DNA of 19,128 nucleotides from Pseudomonadota bacterium (GTDB taxonomy: Bacteria; Pseudomonadota; Alphaproteobacteria; Rhizobiales; Xanthobacteraceae), in assembly GCA_023387555.1 (NCBI GenBank), contig JAEWHY010000540.1, positions 1-19,128 on the forward strand, given 5' to 3'. The position numbers were made by a program, and so were the translations under genes. A model generated the notes under the pieces. That model saw nothing but the letters and a program-made list of their open reading frames with translations. It made no database searches and had not been told where the DNA came from. Of this stretch, positions 15,011 through 19,128 are shown piece after piece. Every line of letters begins with the position of its first letter. The stretch's first letter is position 1.

Positions 15011-15253
15011 TTAAGCCATTGCAAGTGTTGAATTTTCATCGCCCGCCCGCGACAATTTGCTCGATTTCAAAGGGGCGTGGCGACGCATCAGTATTTGTTC
15101 AACGTCGGCTGGGGCGGGCGAGCATCCGCTCTCAACGCGGTGCCATCCAAGCCAGACGCGGTCGGGGACATAGCCGATCCGGGTGGAAATAGCGTTTTGA
15201 GGCAGACAAACCTTAGTCTGCCGCGGATACGCATTGTAGCTTTGAATATGCAA
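15011..15253 (-). CDS. Possible small phage-associated open frame, unknown function
   Basis: An 80-residue minus-strand frame upstream of the phage module, in the same direction. The middle (STRIGYVPDRVWLGWHRVES) looks protein-like, but I recognise no family. There is no clear ribosome site before ATG 15253, and a perfect 7-bp hairpin lies near its start. It may be a chance frame or a fragment. It is listed because the region is otherwise empty. Confidence 0.2.
   Translation of the reverse strand: MHIQSYNAYPRQTKVCLPQNAISTRIGYVPDRVWLGWHRVESGCSPAPADVEQILMRRHAPLKSSKLSRAGDENSTLAMA
15201..15222. repeat. Perfect 7-bp hairpin GGCAGAC-N8-GTCTGCC
   Basis: Arms at 15201-15207 and 15216-15222 pair perfectly around an 8-base loop. 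No T run follows on either strand, so a terminator is unlikely. It lies 96 bases before the LysR start and could be an operator or a junction remnant. Confidence 0.35.
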
Positions 15254-15317
15254 ACTGCCGTCTGGTATTCTGATTGTGTTAGGTTGCTTCGGCGCTTTTT
15301 CGACTTCGGCTCACTGC

Positions 15318-16226
15318 ATGAGTCTCTTGTCCCAGATTGACATCGCCGCGTTGCACCTGCTGGTGGCCGTGATCGATACGGGGAGCATCAGCGGCGGGGC
15401 CGCCCGATGTCACGTCTCCGTTGCGGGGGCGAGCAAGCGCATTATTGATATAGAGCGCCGCTTGGGCGTCCAACTGCTACGTCGCGGTCCGCGGGGGATT
15501 GTTCCCACTCCCTCCGGCGAGATGTTTGCCATACACGCACGGCGTATGGCCGAACTTGCTGGTGCGATGGAGGAGGACCTGCGCGATCTGGCGCGCGGTA
15601 TAGAGGGCCGTATCCGCGTGATGGCGAACGGGTCGTCCATTCTACAATTCCTTCCGGGTGATCTGGCCGGATTTCTCCAGCGCCATCCGCGTGTGCGCAT
15701 CGATCTGGAGGAGCATCCTAGCAGCGCCATCGCCGAGATGCTCCAGACCGATCGGGCCGATGTCGGGATTCTGGAGTCGGGCCATGTGCCGCCTGGCGTG
15801 CACGAGCGGGCCTACCGCGGCGATCAGCTGGTCCTGGCCGTGCCGATGGACCACGCGTTGGCGCGCAAGCGTATGGCGGATTTCGTCGAGACGCTGGATT
15901 ACGATTATGTCGGCCTGCACGGTGGCACCGCCATTCTGTCGCGTATGCAGCAGGCGGCTGCAGAGGCAGGCCGCGCGGTGCGGCTGCGCATCCAGGTGCG
16001 TAGCTTCGATACGGTGTGCCGCATGGTCGAGGCCGGGATCGGGCTCGGCGTGATGCCGCTGCGTGCGGTCGAGGCCTTTGCGGCGCTGCGCCGCCTGAAG
16101 GTCGTAAGACTGCGCGACCCTTGGGTACAGCGCCGCATGGTCATCGCCTGGCCAAGTCAGCGCCTGCCGCTGACCGAGACACTGCATCTGATCGATTGGC
16201 TGCATGGGTCGGAGACCCGCGACTAA
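15318..16226 (+). CDS. LysR-type transcriptional regulator of the right-hand cluster
   Basis: 302 residues from ATG 15318. An in-frame ATG at 15276 exists, but the added residues (MLGCFGAFSTSAHC) are unlike an LTTR N-terminus. The winged helix spans residues about 6-65 (ALHLLVAVIDTGSISGGAAR, SVAGASKRIIDIERRLGVQL). The recognition helix reads VAGASKRI where most LysR proteins have SPSAVSRQ/SKQ, so it is an unusual variant. The substrate-binding domain follows from about residue 92 (IRVMANGSSILQFLPGDLAG, ... MVEAGIGLGVMPLRAVEAFA), with the CysL/CbbR-like hinge. It is upstream of, and in the same direction as, the racemase-family enzyme and TRAP genes and is the likely regulator of that cluster. 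It is much more GC-rich than the phage block to its left and not closely related to the two LysR paralogues in the left half. Confidence 0.9.
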   Translation: MSLLSQIDIAALHLLVAVIDTGSISGGAARCHVSVAGASKRIIDIERRLGVQLLRRGPRGIVPTPSGEMFAIHARRMAELAGAMEEDLRDLARGIEGRIRVMANGSSILQFLPGDLAGFLQRHPRVRIDLEEHPSSAIAEMLQTDRADVGILESGHVPPGVHERAYRGDQLVLAVPMDHALARKRMADFVETLDYDYVGLHGGTAILSRMQQAAAEAGRAVRLRIQVRSFDTVCRMVEAGIGLGVMPLRAVEAFAALRRLKVVRLRDPWVQRRMVIAWPSQRLPLTETLHLIDWLHGSETRD

Positions 16227-16252
16227 GCTTCCGCCAAACGTGGAACCGGTTT

Positions 16253-16271
16253 GCACAAAGGTCGATTGTGC
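16253..16271. promoter_or_regulatory. Candidate operator GCACAA-N7-TTGTGC before the enolase-superfamily gene
   Basis: Perfect 6-bp inverted arms (16253-16258 and 16266-16271) with a 7-base spacer in the 107-base gap between the LysR stop and the ATG at 16334. An overlapping CAAAC/GTTTG dyad (16235-16239 and 16249-16253) adds to the symmetry. The 19-bp dyad is a sensible target for the upstream LysR or another regulator. Confidence 0.45.
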
Positions 16272-16333
16272 CGGGCTGCGCCTGCCGCCTATAAAATAAG
16301 GGGATCGATCGAGTCTGCCCGCGGGGACTTGCT

Positions 16334-17533
16334 ATGACACCATCGCCCTCCACCACTGCGCGTGGCCGCGCTGCCGATCTGACGATCCGGAATGTGGAGG
16401 CGATTCCGCTCAACATTCCGGTGGATATGAAAGTCGCCGGAGTGGCTAAAGCCACGTCGCTGTCCTGTGTAATCGTTCGCCTGGACACTGCTTGCGGCCT
16501 GACCGGGTGCGGGTTCACCGCGATCACCGAGGAAGAGGTCGTCGCCGCGGCGATCAATGAGGTTGTCGCGCCAAATCTCGTTGGCGCATCGGCATTGCAC
16601 CACGAGCGGATCTGGAACCAGCTCTACTGGCTGATGACTCCGCGTGGGCAAAGTGGTTATGGCGCCCATGCGATCGCCGCCATCGACGTGGCGTTATGGG
16701 ACCTGAAGGCACAGAGCATGGAGCTGCCGCTGTGGCAGTTGCTGGGCGGCGCACGCGACAGGGTGCCGGTCTACGCGACATTCGGCTTTGGCTTCCTCGA
16801 TCAGGAGCAACTCGCGCACGCCGCCCGCGAATGGGTCGCACGCGGGTTTACTCGGCTGAAGATGACGGTGGGCAATCATGCGCTGCAGCGGCGCGACGAG
16901 CCGCGCCCGCTTGCGCAGGTGATCACCGAGGACGAAGCCCGCATCCGGGCGGTCCGGGACGCCATAGGCCCTGGCCCGGAACTGTGCATCGATGCGAACT
17001 GCAGCCTCGATCCGTATCACGCGCTCCGGTTGGCCCAGCGCGTGCAGGATTGTGGGATCACCTTCTTCGAAGAGCCGCTGAGCCACAACGATCCGCGTGC
17101 GCTCGCCGACTTGCGTCGGCGCACGACGATCCCCCTGGCGGGCGGACAGAACGAGGGGCTGGACACGCGCTTCGCCGATTTTTTCGCAACCGGCTCGCTC
17201 GATATCGCGCAGCCGAACGTGGCGATCAGCGGCGGTTATACCCAGTGCTTGCGCATCGCTGGGATGGCACAGGCCTGGCAGGTGGCGATCGCCAACGGCG
17301 GCGCCTGGCCTTTTCACAATATGCATCTGCACGCCGGTTTGGCGCATGGTGGATTCATTGAGTACCATCATGTTGCAGTGCTGATGTGTGAGCAGATGTT
17401 TCGTGGATTGCCCGTGCCTGAGAACGGCTGGCTGGCGTTACCCGATGCGCCCGGGCTGGGCTTTGCGCCGGATTGGGGCGCCATCGAGCAACTCGCGCGC
17501 GCCCCGTTGTCGCGAGGAAAGGGCAAAGCCTGA
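16334..17533 (+). CDS. Mandelate racemase / muconate lactonizing family (enolase superfamily) enzyme
   Basis: 399 residues; ATG 16334 has GGGGAC upstream. The N-terminal capping domain (residues about 17-140) leads into the barrel: AAIDVALWDLKAQSMELPLW, LLGG. Enolase-superfamily metal and catalytic positions are Lys in RLKMTVG (the usual K-x-K is K-x-T here), Asp in LCIDANCSLD, Glu in FFEEPLSHND and, where most have G-E, GGQNEG, so the third ligand is either Gln or the displaced Glu. NGGAWPFHNMHLHAGLAHGG supplies the general-base His region. These enzymes abstract the proton alpha to a carboxylate, giving racemisation or dehydration of hydroxy or sugar acids. It sits between a LysR gene and TRAP transporter genes, so the substrate is probably the TRAP-imported acid. 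The exact reaction is not determinable by eye. Confidence 0.88.
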   Translation: MTPSPSTTARGRAADLTIRNVEAIPLNIPVDMKVAGVAKATSLSCVIVRLDTACGLTGCGFTAITEEEVVAAAINEVVAPNLVGASALHHERIWNQLYWLMTPRGQSGYGAHAIAAIDVALWDLKAQSMELPLWQLLGGARDRVPVYATFGFGFLDQEQLAHAAREWVARGFTRLKMTVGNHALQRRDEPRPLAQVITEDEARIRAVRDAIGPGPELCIDANCSLDPYHALRLAQRVQDCGITFFEEPLSHNDPRALADLRRRTTIPLAGGQNEGLDTRFADFFATGSLDIAQPNVAISGGYTQCLRIAGMAQAWQVAIANGGAWPFHNMHLHAGLAHGGFIEYHHVAVLMCEQMFRGLPVPENGWLALPDAPGLGFAPDWGAIEQLARAPLSRGKGKA

Positions 17534-17588
17534 CGCGGTAGCCAATAAGTGAATAAAGTGCTGTCGACGCAAATGGGAGGAAACCACA

Positions 17589-18668
17589 ATGGACCGTCGA
17601 TCTGTCATTAAAGGCGCGGGCTTCGCCGGCGCGATTGCCGCCGTTTCCGCACCGGCGGTGCATGCGCAGCCTGCGGCTATCCGCTGGCGCATGGCTCACA
17701 GCTTTCCGAAGTCGCTGGAAACCGTGTTCGGCACCGCGGAAATGTTCTCGCGGCTGATCAACGAGATGTCCGGCGGTCGTTTTGTCATCACGGTCTACGG
17801 GGCCGGAGAGTTGATGCCGGCCTTCGGAGTGCTCGACGGTGTCGAAAAAGGCACGATCGAATGCTCCCACACCGCGTCGAACTTTTTTGCCGGGCGCGAC
17901 GAGACCTTCGCCTTCAACGGCATCCCGTTCAGCCTGAACTCCAGGCAGATGTCGGCCTGGCTGTTCGAAGGGAACGGCCTCAAGCTGATGCGCGACTTCT
18001 ACCGCAACTTCAACGTGATCAGCTTCCCGATGGGAAGCACCGGCGCGCAAATGGGCGGCTGGTATCGGCGCGAGATCAAATCCCTCGCCGACATGCGGGG
18101 ACTGAAGCTGCGCGTCTCGGGTTTGATCGCGGGCAAGGTCTACGAGCGGCTCGGCGTGGTGCCCCAGGCGCTGCCGGGCGGTGAAATCTACCAGGCGCTG
18201 GAAAAGGGCACGCTGGACGCGGTCGAGTTCTCCAGCCCCTATGATGATCAGAAGCTCGGCTTCTACAAGGTTGCGCCGCATTATTACTATCCGGGCTGGC
18301 ACGACGGCAGCCCGACGCTGGATGTGTTTGTGAACCTGAAGGCGTACGAGGCGCTGCCGAAGGAATATCAGTCGATGATCCACGCGGCCTCGATGGCGTG
18401 CCACGTGCAAATGCAGGCGAAATACGACTCCCGCAATCCGCCCGCGCTCAAAGAACTCGTCGCCTCCGGCGCGAAGTTGCATCGTTTCCCGCGGGAAGTC
18501 GTCGAGGCAGGCTACAAGGAAGCGATGGCGTTGTACGCCGAATTGTCGGCCAAGAACCCGAACTGGAAGCGAGTCTACGATGACTATTCACGCTTCCTCG
18601 CCGACCAGAACCTGTGGTTCAGCTTCGCCGAAGGGTCCATGGACGAGTTCATGCAGTCCAGGCGCTGA
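17589..18668 (+). CDS. dctP: TRAP transporter periplasmic substrate-binding protein (DctP family, TakP-like)
   Basis: 359 residues; ATG 17589 is preceded by GGGAGGAAA. The N-terminus MDRRSVIKGAGFAGA has the twin-arginine pattern R-R-x-x-x-K followed by a hydrophobic segment and AVHA, so Tat export with cleavage before QPA is likely. DctP-fold features follow: IRWRMAHSFPKSLETVFGTA, INEMSGGRFVITVYGAGELM, the GLKLRVSG hinge, and ALPGGEIYQALEKGTLDAVE plus GFYKVAPHYYYPGWHDGSP. This last block is characteristic of the TakP-like receptors of 2-oxo and related monocarboxylates, and the length matches TakP. The protein would deliver its ligand to the DctQM membrane subunits, whose first gene follows after a strong terminator. 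A hydroxy or keto acid ligand is inferred from subfamily and from the adjacent enolase-superfamily gene. Confidence 0.92.
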   Translation: MDRRSVIKGAGFAGAIAAVSAPAVHAQPAAIRWRMAHSFPKSLETVFGTAEMFSRLINEMSGGRFVITVYGAGELMPAFGVLDGVEKGTIECSHTASNFFAGRDETFAFNGIPFSLNSRQMSAWLFEGNGLKLMRDFYRNFNVISFPMGSTGAQMGGWYRREIKSLADMRGLKLRVSGLIAGKVYERLGVVPQALPGGEIYQALEKGTLDAVEFSSPYDDQKLGFYKVAPHYYYPGWHDGSPTLDVFVNLKAYEALPKEYQSMIHAASMACHVQMQAKYDSRNPPALKELVASGAKLHRFPREVVEAGYKEAMALYAELSAKNPNWKRVYDDYSRFLADQNLWFSFAEGSMDEFMQSRR

Positions 18669-18683
18669 GGCCTGGGCCGGCCG

Positions 18684-18714
18684 AATCCGGCGCGGTTGCG
18701 CGCCGGATTTTTTT
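18684..18714 (+). terminator. Strong intrinsic terminator between dctP and dctQ
   Basis: AATCCGGCGCG (18684-18694) pairs perfectly with CGCGCCGGATT (18699-18709) around a GTTG loop, and a run of seven T follows the final A (18708-18714). It starts 16 bases after the receptor stop. It should end most transcripts after dctP, giving more receptor than membrane subunit. Confidence 0.9.
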
Positions 18715-18749
18715 GGCTCGTCGCTTTTCATATCGACAGGCGCGAACCG

Positions 18750-19128
18750 ATGATGGATCTCTTGCTTAAACTCGCACGGCTGATCGACGGGCTGAATCTG
18801 CGCGTCGGTCACATCGTCCGATGGTTCATTCTGCTGACAGTGTTGATCAGTGCCGGTAATGCCGTCGTACGAAAGATCTTTCACACCAGTTCAAATGCGA
18901 TGCTGGAGATCCAGTGGTATCTGTTCGCGGCGGTTTTCCTGCTGTGCGCCGGCTATGTGCTTCTGAATAACCTCCATGTCCGCATCGACATCGTCTCGGG
19001 ACGGCTGTCGCCGCGCGTCAAGGCATGGATCGACATCATTGGAATAGCGCTGTTCCTGGTGCCGCTGTGCTGGCTGCTGATCTACATGTCGTGGCCGCTT
19101 GTGGCCGCGGCCTGGAACAGCGGGGAGG
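18750..19128 (+). CDS. dctQ: TRAP transporter small permease DctQ (3' end outside window)
   Basis: The frame from ATG 18750 (ATG 18753 is equally possible) is open to the end of the window, 126 codons. It encodes membrane segments around VRWFILLTVLISAGNAVVRK, EIQWYLFAAVFLLCAGYVLL and IDIIGIALFLVPLCWLLIYM. The block EIQWYLFAAVFLL-x(8)-NNLHVRIDIV is the DctQ hallmark, in which an aromatic-rich helix is followed by a H-V-R-I/V-D motif. The length so far (126 of an expected 170-190) leaves the last helix beyond the window. A gene for the large permease DctM should follow. It sits 82 bases after the receptor, beyond the intrinsic terminator, so it needs read-through or its own promoter. Confidence 0.9.
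   Translation, partial: MMDLLLKLARLIDGLNLRVGHIVRWFILLTVLISAGNAVVRKIFHTSSNAMLEIQWYLFAAVFLLCAGYVLLNNLHVRIDIVSGRLSPRVKAWIDIIGIALFLVPLCWLLIYMSWPLVAAAWNSGE

Larger units (their letters stand above)
14940..15317. other. Intergenic junction between phage block and right-hand cluster
   Basis: About 380 bases with no gene I can support firmly. It holds a pair of TTTTCCCA repeats near the methyltransferase start, one short minus-strand frame listed separately, and a perfect 7-bp hairpin at 15201-15222. I looked for a tRNA gene or a repeated attachment core that would mark a prophage end and saw none. Base composition rises sharply after about 15300, so the join between phage-derived and right-hand DNA probably lies here. 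Confidence 0.5.

Noticed and set aside
16694..17371. Long open frames on both strands inside the racemase-family gene
   Set aside because: They overlap a protein with conserved enolase-superfamily motifs and have no motifs of their own.
17355..18482. 375-codon open frame on the minus strand across the racemase and DctP genes
   Set aside because: It is antisense to two well-recognised proteins and rich in His, Arg and Val in the manner of GC-rich shadow frames, with no family resemblance.
1..19128. CRISPR array, tRNA, rRNA or riboswitch
   Set aside because: No regularly spaced repeats, no tRNA-like T-loop sequence in the gaps, and no rRNA or known riboswitch core seen in the intergenic stretches.

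Overview
The window looks like an accessory, catabolically oriented region of an alphaproteobacterial chromosome or large replicon. Acetobacteraceae or Rhizobiales would both fit; this rests on protein style only (Bug receptors, GTG-started LysR genes, DUF5681/TerL phage module, TakP-like TRAP receptor), so the lineage is a weak inference. Base composition by eye is moderate in the left 9.7 kb, lower and patchier in the phage block (11.1-15.2 kb), and clearly more GC-rich from about 15.3 kb to the end. This suggests at least three pieces of different history.

Left region, 1-7290, mostly + strand. It holds the end of a cupin gene, a Bug/TctC-type periplasmic receptor, a ureidoglycolate-lyase-family protein, an eroded isochorismatase-type hydrolase, a nitroreductase, two adjacent amidase-signature hydrolases (one very close to plant indole-3-acetamide hydrolase AMI1), a LysR regulator and an eroded third amidase. 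Together these look like an uptake and hydrolysis cluster for an unidentified amide, ureide or N-heterocycle. Two genes in it have decayed.

Middle-left, 7294-9754. A nitroreductase and an EamA exporter form an ATGA-overlapping minus-strand operon, divergent from a LysR gene. The shared promoter region carries a 14-bp inverted repeat with one mismatch. The nitroreductase and LysR are paralogues of the pair in the left cluster.

Mobile region, 9791-15000. An IS3-family element (9841-10968, 4-bp GATG target duplication) sits inside the transposase tail of an older IS3-family remnant. Removing the insert and one GATG copy restores an uninterrupted C-terminus with a stop codon. The inserted element is itself defective, because its OrfB lacks the stretch that holds the first catalytic Asp. 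Next comes a minus-strand phage packaging module: ParB/adenine-methyltransferase fusion, DUF5681 protein and large terminase, each broken by one or two small frameshifts. The terminase would have two tandem RNase-H-like nuclease domains once its single frameshift is corrected, which is the most unusual protein architecture here.

Right region, 15318-19128, + strand, apparently intact. A LysR regulator, a mandelate-racemase/enolase-superfamily enzyme, a TRAP receptor (TakP-like) and the start of the TRAP small permease. This reads as a regulated uptake and conversion cluster for a hydroxy or sugar acid. A strong intrinsic terminator lies between the receptor and the permease gene.
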